Below the pieces are notes generated by a model that ran no database searches, was not told the origin of the DNA, and saw nothing but the letters and a program-made list of their open reading frames with translations. Below, piece by piece: positions 48,446-55,694 of a stretch of DNA of 64,000 nt; within the stretch, counting starts at the first letter, position 1, and the number at the start of each line of letters is the position of its first letter. Where the stretch lies: contig MWDE01000011.1 of the NCBI GenBank assembly GCA_002070395.1, positions 1-64,000 of the forward strand, given 5' to 3'. The stretch is from Synergistetes bacterium ADurb.Bin155 (GTDB lineage: Bacteria; Synergistota; Synergistia; Synergistales; Thermovirgaceae). The translations under genes and the position numbers were made by a program.

Positions 48446-48969
48446 GGTTCGGAGATCCTGAAACCCTCGCCGAGCCAGGAAGACATGCCCCAGGCTATCA
48501 GGATCAGGAGCGGTATCGAGACGGCAAAGCGGACGATGGTGAAACCTACTCCCAGGAAGGAAGCCTCGAAGACCGTCATGGGGATCCTGCAGATCATGGA
48601 GGCGTTGAGGAAGGTCAGGATCACCTTCATGGAGGCCCCCTTCTTCTGGAGGACCAGGCAGAGGGGCAGTGCGACAAAAAGGCCACCCACTATGGTCCCC
48701 GCCAGCACGATGGCCCAGAAGTAACCCTGGACACCCGACTCGCTCCCCATGTGCTTTTCCACGGTCTCCCGCTTTACCCAGGCGTAGAACAGCCCCACCA
48801 GGAGAAAGGTCGGCGGCAAAAGGCCCGCCATCGTTCGGGCGAAGGCCAGGAAGTCGGCACCGCACCTGTTTCCGGGCTCAAAATGAAGCGCCGCGGAGAG
48901 TGCAACAAAGGCCGCGAAAGCCAGTAACAGAACGACCCAGAAAGGCAAGGAAGACCTCTTCCCGTTCAT
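48442..48969 (-). CDS. Split permease, second half (ArsP/YraQ-like)
   Basis: 175 residues from the ATG at 48969, overlapping the preceding gene's stop (ATGA). Four to five hydrophobic helices; the segment GGLFVALPLCLVLQKKGASMKVILTFLNASMICRIPM resembles the core of DUF318/ArsP-type permeases. The two halves probably form one heterodimeric transporter. Substrate unknown. Confidence 0.65.
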   Translation of the reverse strand: MNGKRSSLPFWVVLLLAFAAFVALSAALHFEPGNRCGADFLAFARTMAGLLPPTFLLVGLFYAWVKRETVEKHMGSESGVQGYFWAIVLAGTIVGGLFVALPLCLVLQKKGASMKVILTFLNASMICRIPMTVFEASFLGVGFTIVRFAVSIPLLILIAWGMSSWLGEGFRISEP

Positions 48970-49448
48970 GGCAACTCTCCGAAAAAGCACCCGATGGCCA
49001 CGGAAACTACGAGGGCCATCGCCAGCCCGGCGAGGTTCCTGACCAGGGCGGCCCTGAAACCGAGGTACTCCCTCTCCAGGGGAAAGGTCACCACGCCGAC
49101 CATCATGAGGGTCGTGGTGAAGGCCGCTATCACCGTGTAGGGTACGCTTTTATCAAGGAGGATGGCTGACAGGGGGAAGGCCACGGAACTGGGTATGGCG
49201 GCGATGGAGCCGGCCACCGCCCCGGTGATGCTCCCGACGAGGAGCCCCCTGCCGACGAGCAGTTCGAGAAGGACCTCTTCGCTGATGAGCCCCAGGCTGA
49301 GGGACGTGAACACCAGGACGATCACGAACATGGGGAGGACTTCCCTGAAAAGGGACCAGGCCAGCCGGGCTGCTTCCAGGGTTCTCTCCCGGTTCACGAA
49401 CCACGATACCGAAAAAAGAGCCGCCATGAGCACCCATGCCACCACCAT
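48966..49448 (-). CDS. Split permease, first half (ArsP/YraQ-like)
   Basis: 160 residues from the ATG at 49448; upstream extension to 49547 is not supported. Four to five helices, with GSITGAVAGSIAAIPSSVAFPLSAILLDKSVPYTVIAAFTTTLMMVGVVTFPLE matching the same permease core as its partner. Together they equal one ArsP/YraQ-length protein, joined by a 4-base overlap. Confidence 0.65.
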   Translation of the reverse strand: MVVAWVLMAALFSVSWFVNRERTLEAARLAWSLFREVLPMFVIVLVFTSLSLGLISEEVLLELLVGRGLLVGSITGAVAGSIAAIPSSVAFPLSAILLDKSVPYTVIAAFTTTLMMVGVVTFPLEREYLGFRAALVRNLAGLAMALVVSVAIGCFFGELP

Positions 49449-49613
49449 GCCTTCCGTTCCCCCCTTTGACCCCGGCCTGGGCGTCATTCCCGCTCCACCC
49501 GGGCCACCAGTATACCGAAAAAACTCCTCCAGGGGACGACCCGGCACGGAATGGACCGGGGGGCATCCCAGGGTGATATCGATGCCGCTGCGAAGTGATA
49601 CAATGCGGGAAAG

Positions 49614-50780
49614 GTGGTGAGACCCCTGCAGGAAGCGATCCTGGCCGCTCTCAGTTCCGCGTCGAGGCTCACCGATAGGGGATATGAGGCCGTCGTGGTG
49701 GGCGGGGCTGTCCGCGACCTCTTGCTAGGCCGGGGATCGGGGGAGGCCGACCTGGCGACTTCGGCCCCATGGGACCAGGTCCTGGAACTGTGGCCCGGGG
49801 CCCCTGTCGTGGGGCACCCCCCGGCCGCCACGGTCATAGCCCGCTCCGGTGAGTACCGGGTGGACATTTCCTCTTTCCAGGGGGGAAGTCTCGAGGAAGA
49901 CCTGGGGCGGAGGGACCTCACCATCAACGCCATGGCGGTTACCGCCGACGGCACGATCGTGGACCCCTGGGGGGGAACGGCCGACCTGGCGAAGGGGCTG
50001 CTGCGCTTCACCGGCGACCCCCGTGAGAGGCTGGCCTCCGACCCCCTGAGGGCCGTGAGGCTCGCCCGGTTCGCCGCCGAGCTACCCAGTTTCAGAGTCG
50101 ACCCCGCTTCCCGCGAGGCCTGCCGCGGGTTCGCCTCCCGGGTAGCCTCTATGCCGCCACCCCGCATCGGAAGGGAGGCTCTGAAGGCCCTGGACGGGGA
50201 CCTGCCCACCTTCCTGGATAGTCTCGAGCGGCAGGGCATCATCGCTTCGGTCCTGCCCTTTTGGGGAGAGATCCTCTCCGACAGGAAGAACGCCGCGCTG
50301 GAGCGGGTACGCAGGGCATGCTCCTTAACATACGACCGGGCTGTCAGGGCGGCATGCCTGCTGGCCGACGCCGGTCCGGGCGCCGGCGCGATGGTCTCCG
50401 CCTGGGGCTGGCCGAAAGGGCTGGCCAGGGAGGCGGTGAACCTCGTGAGGTACCGCTCCCTCGCCCCCCGGGGCGGCAACGCCGGCGACTGGGCCTCCCT
50501 TTTCAGTTCCCAGGGGGCGCCCTGGCTTGGAAAACTTCTCCTGTTCGGGTACATTGACAAGCTGGAAAGCGATCCCTTGACCGTGGAACCGGCAATGTAC
50601 ATGCTGCGCCTCCAGGCCTTCGGGCCCAGGGTCACCGGCGAGGAAGTGATGGGCCTCACCGGCCTCGAGAGGGGGCCGCAGATCGGCGGGATCCTCGCGG
50701 ACCTCGACGAGGCGATAGCACTGAAGAAGGTCAAGGACCGGCGCCAGGCCTTGCGCTGGGTCCTTTCCCACCTTCCCTAA
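49614..50780 (+). CDS. cca: CCA tRNA nucleotidyltransferase
   Basis: 388 residues, class II. Head: VVVGGAVRDLLLGRGSGEADLATSA with the metal-binding Asp residues, RRDLTINAMAV, then the neck ERLASDPLRAVRLARFAAEL. Adds or repairs the 3' CCA end of tRNAs; poly(A) polymerase activity is possible for the family. Start GTG at 49614 (a second GTG follows at once). Confidence 0.92.
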   Translation: MVRPLQEAILAALSSASRLTDRGYEAVVVGGAVRDLLLGRGSGEADLATSAPWDQVLELWPGAPVVGHPPAATVIARSGEYRVDISSFQGGSLEEDLGRRDLTINAMAVTADGTIVDPWGGTADLAKGLLRFTGDPRERLASDPLRAVRLARFAAELPSFRVDPASREACRGFASRVASMPPPRIGREALKALDGDLPTFLDSLERQGIIASVLPFWGEILSDRKNAALERVRRACSLTYDRAVRAACLLADAGPGAGAMVSAWGWPKGLAREAVNLVRYRSLAPRGGNAGDWASLFSSQGAPWLGKLLLFGYIDKLESDPLTVEPAMYMLRLQAFGPRVTGEEVMGLTGLERGPQIGGILADLDEAIALKKVKDRRQALRWVLSHLP

Positions 50781-50842
50781 ACCCCGATGACATAGTATCC
50801 TTATAACATGGCTGGAAATGTCATTTTAAACGGGAGGTCCCG

Positions 50843-51949
50843 ATGGACCAGTCAGAGATGGGCAAGGCGGCGGTGGAATTCAGCAAGCAGCAACGGAGGC
50901 GGAAGATAGCGACCTGCTTCGTGCTTTCAGGCTGGTACGCGACATTGTTCATCACCGACAACCTCTTCGGGTACCACCCAGCGGTGCGGGTCGACGGGGC
51001 TTTGGCCTTGGTCTTTTTAGCCTGCGCTTTCGGCACGGCCTTCATGACCTCCTGGAAGAAGCGATCCTTGCTGGGGTTGTCGGCCATAGCGGGGCTGCTC
51101 CTCATTTCCTCCACGCCGCTTCTTTTCACGGTGATGGGCCTTCCCTTGAGCATACTGCTCCTTCGCCATGTCATGACCCTCTTCTTCTGCGTCATGGTTG
51201 CCCCCTATTTTCTGAAGCCCAGAGGGTTCGCCTTCTTCCTGGTCCTCCTTTACAATGCCCTTTGCTTCTACTACCCCATCCTCCGCACGAGGGAACTGGA
51301 CGAGACCATGGCCTACGTGATAGTGACCTACTCCTTCTCGCTGCTCTTCGCCTACTTCTTCCTGGACATCCTGCGGATGAACCTGGACCATGTCTCCTCC
51401 CTCATCGCCGCGAAAAGGGACGCCGAGGACAGGGCGCTCAGGGATGACCTCACGGGAGTCTACAACAGGAGATATTGCGACAACCTCCTCCGGGTGCTCA
51501 TAGAGAACGAGACCGAAAAGGCCCTCCTCTTCATCGACCTCGACGACTACCAGAACGTGTACCAGGCCCATGGCCACCTGGTAGGGGACGCCTATCTCAA
51601 GAGATCGGCCGAGGCCATATCGGAATCGATCAGGTCCGGCGACGTGGTCTCGCGTTTCAGCGGGAACCAGTTCGTGGTGGTCCTCGACAGCAATGACCTG
51701 ACCCTGGCCGAGACGGTGGCCAGGAGGATCATCAAGGCCGTCGGGAACGTGATCCCCGAATTCGAGGGTATCTCCGTGGGTGTGACCAAGATCATTCCGG
51801 GGATAACCCAGCAGGCCGTGCTGGTCAACGCCGACACGGCCCTCTACCGGTCGAAGCGCTCGCACCTGGTGGGCATCTCCATTGTGGACCCCGCCAACCC
51901 CCGGATCGAGCCGGAACTCTGGCCTGAAACGGACATGACCCCCCAGTAA
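50843..51949 (+). CDS. Membrane protein with degenerate GGDEF domain (SGNQF)
   Basis: 368 residues: about six transmembrane helices in 22-185, then a GGDEF-family domain at about 195-350. The active site is S273-G-N-Q-F instead of GGDEF, so cyclase activity is unlikely, but the RxxD inhibitory site is kept (R264-S-G-D267) at the standard five-residue distance and FIDLDDYQNVYQAHGHLVGD is intact. This combination suggests a c-di-GMP-binding receptor. Preceded by GGGAGGT; ends at a terminator. Confidence 0.88.
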   Translation: MDQSEMGKAAVEFSKQQRRRKIATCFVLSGWYATLFITDNLFGYHPAVRVDGALALVFLACAFGTAFMTSWKKRSLLGLSAIAGLLLISSTPLLFTVMGLPLSILLLRHVMTLFFCVMVAPYFLKPRGFAFFLVLLYNALCFYYPILRTRELDETMAYVIVTYSFSLLFAYFFLDILRMNLDHVSSLIAAKRDAEDRALRDDLTGVYNRRYCDNLLRVLIENETEKALLFIDLDDYQNVYQAHGHLVGDAYLKRSAEAISESIRSGDVVSRFSGNQFVVVLDSNDLTLAETVARRIIKAVGNVIPEFEGISVGVTKIIPGITQQAVLVNADTALYRSKRSHLVGISIVDPANPRIEPELWPETDMTPQ

Positions 51950-51957
51950 AGATGATG

Positions 51958-51988
51958 AGAGGGGCCCCAGGAGGGCCCCTCTTTCGTC
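51958..51988 (+). terminator. Terminator of the degenerate GGDEF gene
   Basis: AGAGGGGCCC pairs perfectly with GGGCCCCTCT around CAGGA, followed by TTTCGTC, 9 bases after the stop. Confidence 0.8.
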
Positions 51989-52136
51989 AGGGCAAGGGCG
52001 CCCGACCGGAGGCGAAAAAACCCCGGAGGAGCTTCCCTACCCACAGGATGGCCGAGGCCACGGCCTTGAAGAGGATTCACACGGCCTTCACCTGCCTCGT
52101 ACCAACGATACCATGAAAGGAACCGGGAGGTCCGCC

Positions 52137-52658
52137 ATGAGTGACGGGGCTCTTGAAGTCATCCTCTCCAGGAGGAGCATCAGGAAATACACCGACAGGG
52201 CCATCGAAGAGGGGTCCCTGGAGCAGCTCCTGCGCGCCGCGATGAGCGCCCCGAGCGCCCATGATCAGCGGCCCTGGGAATTCGTCATCATCGACGACAG
52301 GGAGACCCTGCGGGCGATCACGCTGTTCCACCCCTATTCCAGGATGCTCCACAAGGCCCCCGTGGCGATAGCCGTTTGCGGCCGTACCACCGGGCTCCAG
52401 ACGCCGGACTTCTGGCCCCAGGATTGCGCCGCGGCAACAATGAACATCCTGACAGCGGCCAAAGCCCTGGGGATCGGGTCAGTGTGGCTCGGCATCCACC
52501 CCATGGAAAACCTCGTCAAGGGGGTGAGCTCCCTGCTGGGCCTCCCGGGGGAGATCACGCCCTTTTCAATAGTATCCCTGGGGTACCCCGCCGAGGAAAA
52601 GGGGCCCTCCGAGCGATATGATCCCGCCAGGGTCCACAGGAACCGGTGGCGGGGATAA
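52137..52658 (+). CDS. Nitroreductase-family flavoprotein
   Basis: 173 residues from the ATG at 52137 (GGGAGG 6 bases upstream). RRSIRKYTDRAIEE and SAPSAHDQRPWEFVIID are the FMN-binding N-terminus; ALGIGSVWLGIHP is the conserved second block. NAD(P)H-dependent FMN oxidoreductase; native substrate unknown. Overlaps the next gene by 41 bases. Confidence 0.92.
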   Translation: MSDGALEVILSRRSIRKYTDRAIEEGSLEQLLRAAMSAPSAHDQRPWEFVIIDDRETLRAITLFHPYSRMLHKAPVAIAVCGRTTGLQTPDFWPQDCAAATMNILTAAKALGIGSVWLGIHPMENLVKGVSSLLGLPGEITPFSIVSLGYPAEEKGPSERYDPARVHRNRWRG

Positions 52659-53874
52659 AGGGGGGCTGGCCATTCCTAGGGGTGGGACCGCCGGGGCAAG
52701 ACGGCCTCTTTTTTTTGACCCCAATCTGAACATCGTCTTCGGCGTCACCCTGATCTCGGTCCTGGGCGTCGCCAGCGTCACTCCGGCTTTCCCGGAGATG
52801 ACCCGCGCCCTGGGGGTCAACCAGGAGGACGCGGCGTGGCTCATTTCGGCCTTTACGATACCGGGGCTCCTCTTCACCCCCCTTGTGGGACTCCTCTCCG
52901 ACCGCTTCGGCCGGAGGCGGGTCCTGATCCCGTGTCTCTTCCTTTTCGGCGCGGCGGGGGGAGCCTGCTTTTTCGCTCCTGGCTTCGGCGCCCTGATGAC
53001 CTTCAGGTTCCTGCAGGGTATCGGGTCAGCGCCCCTCAACGTGCTGAACGCGGCCCTGATAGGGGATTTTTTTGAGGGCGACGACAGGCCGGCGGCCATG
53101 GGTTACAACACGAGCATGATAGGGGTGGGCACCGCCTTGTACCCCGCCCTCGGGGGCCTGCTGGCCATGGTCGGCTGGAACTACCCCTTCCTCCTCTCCC
53201 TCCTGGCCCTCCCCGTGGGCGCCTGGGCGTACCTGGGGCTCGAGGAGGGGAAAAGGTTCCCGGCGGGGAGCCCGCCCGCGGGGCGGCCCTCATCGTCGCT
53301 CCGGGCGGGGCTCACCGGCAAGGGGATCCCCCTTTTGCTTTTCGCCACGATGATGGCCTTCGTGATCCAGTTCGGCGGGTTCATCACCTTCCTCCCCTTC
53401 TTCCTGGAATCAGGCTACGGCGCGACGCCCTTGACGATAGGGGTGATATCGGCCGTCATGTCCATCTCCGGGGCCATAACCTCGTCGAGAGCGGGGTGGC
53501 TCTCTGCCCGTTTCAGCCGCCGCTCCCTGGTGACGGCCGCCTTTGCCTTGTACGGCTTCGCGCTCCTGTTCCTTCTCCGCGCGCCCGGCTGCTGCGGTAT
53601 GTTGATCCCGGCGGCCCTCTTCGGCATGGGACAGGGCGTCAACATCCCGAACCTGCTCACCGCCCTCACCGACAGGGCTCCCGAGGAGAACCGGGCCGTG
53701 GTCCTGTCCCTGAACAGCCTCTCCCTGAGGCTGGGGCAGACCCTGGGGCCGCCCCTTTTCGGGGCGATCTTCGCCTCCAGGGGCATCGAAGCGGTCTTCA
53801 CCGCCGGGGCGGTCCTGGCGACGGCCATGGCGGTGGTGATCTTCACCTTCCTGGGGGAGGGCGAAAAGAAATAA
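52618..53874 (+). CDS. MFS transporter (multidrug/Bcr-like, DHA1 type)
   Basis: 418 residues with about twelve helices. Motif A GLLSDRFGRRRVLIP between helices 2 and 3, and the FITFLPFFLESGYG second half. Likely drug or metabolite exporter with H+. Start ATG 52618 lies inside the nitroreductase gene with a weak site, so the first about 20 residues are uncertain. Co-transcription with the nitroreductase suggests a shared detoxification role. Confidence 0.88.
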   Translation: MIPPGSTGTGGGDKGGLAIPRGGTAGARRPLFFDPNLNIVFGVTLISVLGVASVTPAFPEMTRALGVNQEDAAWLISAFTIPGLLFTPLVGLLSDRFGRRRVLIPCLFLFGAAGGACFFAPGFGALMTFRFLQGIGSAPLNVLNAALIGDFFEGDDRPAAMGYNTSMIGVGTALYPALGGLLAMVGWNYPFLLSLLALPVGAWAYLGLEEGKRFPAGSPPAGRPSSSLRAGLTGKGIPLLLFATMMAFVIQFGGFITFLPFFLESGYGATPLTIGVISAVMSISGAITSSRAGWLSARFSRRSLVTAAFALYGFALLFLLRAPGCCGMLIPAALFGMGQGVNIPNLLTALTDRAPEENRAVVLSLNSLSLRLGQTLGPPLFGAIFASRGIEAVFTAGAVLATAMAVVIFTFLGEGEKK

Positions 53875-53905
53875 ACCTCCGTTCCTAGCGGCAAGGACGG
53901 AAAAA

Positions 53906-53933
53906 CCGGCGCCGCCTTTCGTGGCGGCGCCGG
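53906..53933. terminator. Bidirectional terminator between MFS and beta-helix genes
   Basis: CCGGCGCCGCC pairs perfectly with GGCGGCGCCGG around six bases. TTTTT follows on the minus strand and CTTGTT on the plus strand. Confidence 0.8.
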
Positions 53934-53976
53934 CCTTGTTCGTTCCATCCCGCCTTCGGGCGGCAGGTTCATCCCT

Positions 53977-55146
53977 TTACCGGATGAAAAGAGGAGTGCC
54001 GACGGACGGGTCGAACCCGTTGCCCTGGACCACGGTGCCCTCGGCTCCGGAAACCCACACCCCGTACTTCTCGCCGCTCACCCTGTTGCCCACGACCAGG
54101 GTATCCTGCACCTTGGCGACGGCCCCGACGACGATGATGCCGGCGGGGTCGGCCAGCCCGACTTCCTGGTCCGCGCCGTTGCCGCGGACCGTATTACCGC
54201 TGACGATGGTGCCCTGCACCCTTTGGCCGGGGGCGTTGCTGTGGATGATCACCCCGGGGAGGAAATTATCGGTGATGGCGTTGCCGCTTACCACGTTATC
54301 GATGGCCGACGTCCCCGGAGGGTTCGCGGCGACGATTATGCCGGCCGGGTTGCGGTTTACGGTATTGCCGGTCACCAGGTTGCCGATGACTCCCTGGCCG
54401 GGGTTGAAGGCCGCGACGACGATGCCGCAGGACTCTTCGTTATCGTTGACCCTGTTGCCGCTGATGACGTTATACATAGCCGGCCTCGGCGTCCCGGGCA
54501 CCAGGGCGCCGGGGTTGATGGGGCCGTTGTCCATCACCGCGATGCCGCCGCCCTTGTTCCGGGTGACGGTGTTGTCCAGGATGTAGGACGAGGAGACACC
54601 GACCAGGAGGATGGCCTTCGTTTCGATCCTGTCGCTGGTAGGCGCCAGGGCGTTATCTTCGATATTGTTGCCGCGGATGATGATATTGCTAGTGTCCTCG
54701 GCGAAAATACCCTGGTTGTTGGCATGCTGGATGGTCAGGCCCTCGATGACAGTCCCGGCCGCGCCGTCGCCCTTGATCCGGATGCCCTCGTCAAGGCCGG
54801 CCGCGTCGATAACGGTACGGGCCGAGCCGTAGGCCCGCCCGGGATCAGACATCAACGTCACCTTCCGGGTTATGCTGAGGCTTTCCTTGTAGGTCCCCGG
54901 CAGGACAACGACGACGGCACCCTCCTTCGCCCTGTCCAGGGCATGACCGATCGTACGATAGGGCGAAAGGGCGGTCCCCTCACCCTGCTCGTCGTTGCCG
55001 GTCTTTCCGTCCACGACGGCGAAGGATCTCAAGGCACCGGCCTCAGCCGCGCCGGCGGGAGTCGCAATGACGCCGCCCGGCAGGGCCAGCCAGGCCGATA
55101 ATAGGATCACCGCCAGAACCCCTATGCCACGGTAATGGCGTTTCAT
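53977..55146 (-). CDS. Secreted right-handed beta-helix protein
   Basis: 389 residues from the ATG at 55146 (AAGGAGGTG upstream). Signal peptide to about residue 35 (AVILLSAWLALPGG ... AGAAEA). Then about ten beta-helix coils of the NosD/pectate-lyase type with G-N-x-[IV] ladders (GNNIEDN, GNRVNDN, GNTVNRN, GNAITDN, GNTVRGN, GNRVSGE). No catalytic pectate-lyase pattern; may bind or cleave surface sugars or be structural. Strong promoter at 55251-55279. Confidence 0.85.
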   Translation of the reverse strand: MKRHYRGIGVLAVILLSAWLALPGGVIATPAGAAEAGALRSFAVVDGKTGNDEQGEGTALSPYRTIGHALDRAKEGAVVVVLPGTYKESLSITRKVTLMSDPGRAYGSARTVIDAAGLDEGIRIKGDGAAGTVIEGLTIQHANNQGIFAEDTSNIIIRGNNIEDNALAPTSDRIETKAILLVGVSSSYILDNTVTRNKGGGIAVMDNGPINPGALVPGTPRPAMYNVISGNRVNDNEESCGIVVAAFNPGQGVIGNLVTGNTVNRNPAGIIVAANPPGTSAIDNVVSGNAITDNFLPGVIIHSNAPGQRVQGTIVSGNTVRGNGADQEVGLADPAGIIVVGAVAKVQDTLVVGNRVSGEKYGVWVSGAEGTVVQGNGFDPSVGTPLFIR

Positions 55147-55250
55147 AACCAGAACACCTCCTTCTTGCACTCACTTCTCGTTGAAATCCGCTACCCTAAA
55201 AACGGGAACGCGCCCTATGTTTCGAAGTAAGAAATTTGTTAGGCTGACCT

Positions 55251-55279
55251 ATCTTATGCCCCTCTCCCCGCTTTGTCAA
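55251..55279 (-). promoter_or_regulatory. Sigma-70 promoter of the beta-helix gene
   Basis: On the minus strand TTGACA (55279-55274), 17-base spacer, TAAGAT (55256-55251). Leader of about 100 bases to the ATG. Part of the 548-base divergent gap 55147-55694. Confidence 0.8.
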
Positions 55280-55370
55280 GGGGATGCGTCTTTTTGATAT
55301 CATTTCATTTGGATACCAAGAACCAGGTCCCTGGGCCATTCCCCCGTTGACCGTTTACGAGTTCGGTCTT

Positions 55371-55600
55371 CCGATTTACGATTCTCGGTTTTTGGTTTCC
55401 TATTCACGATTCACGATTCACGATTCACGGTTTCCGGCTTTCGTCCTTCGCTTCACGCTTTTGATCCTACGTCTCACGCTCTTAAGGTTTGGCCTTGCTC
55501 CTTCGATTCACGATTCACGATTCACGATTCACAATTCACGATTCACGATTCACAATTCACGGTTCACGATTCACAATTCACGGTTCACGATTCACGGATT
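55371..55600. repeat. Heptanucleotide tandem repeat array (GATTCAC / GTGAATC), copy 2
   Basis: On the plus strand GATTCAC and variants (AATTCAC, GGTTCAC, GCTTCAC) recur in two blocks, about 55403-55430 and 55503-55597, with degenerate copies between. Reads GATTCAC in the direction of the transporter operon, like copy 1 reads in the direction of the decarboxylase operon. It ends about 95 bases before the oppA-like ATG. Frame-shifting 7-base units explain the repetitive DSRFTIH reading frames, which are not genes. Confidence 0.92.
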
Positions 55601-55656
55601 TCGTCTTTTCCGTATACAATTGCTCAAATTCAAGGTCTGACCCCAATCAGGGGCTG

Positions 55657-55665
55657 TGCTATGAT
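55657..55665 (+). promoter_or_regulatory. Extended -10 promoter of the peptide transporter operon
   Basis: TGCTATGAT (TG-N-TATGAT) 30 bases before the ATG; -35 region weak. It places the 7-base array just upstream of the transcript start, so the array would affect the promoter rather than the leader. Confidence 0.4.
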
Positions 55666-55694
55666 AACGAGTATCTTTTTGGGAGGTGACGGCC

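Noticed and set aside
55284..55689. Two plus-strand frames encoding DSRFTIH-like repeats
   Set aside because: Same cause as above: the 7-base array, in a promoter region.
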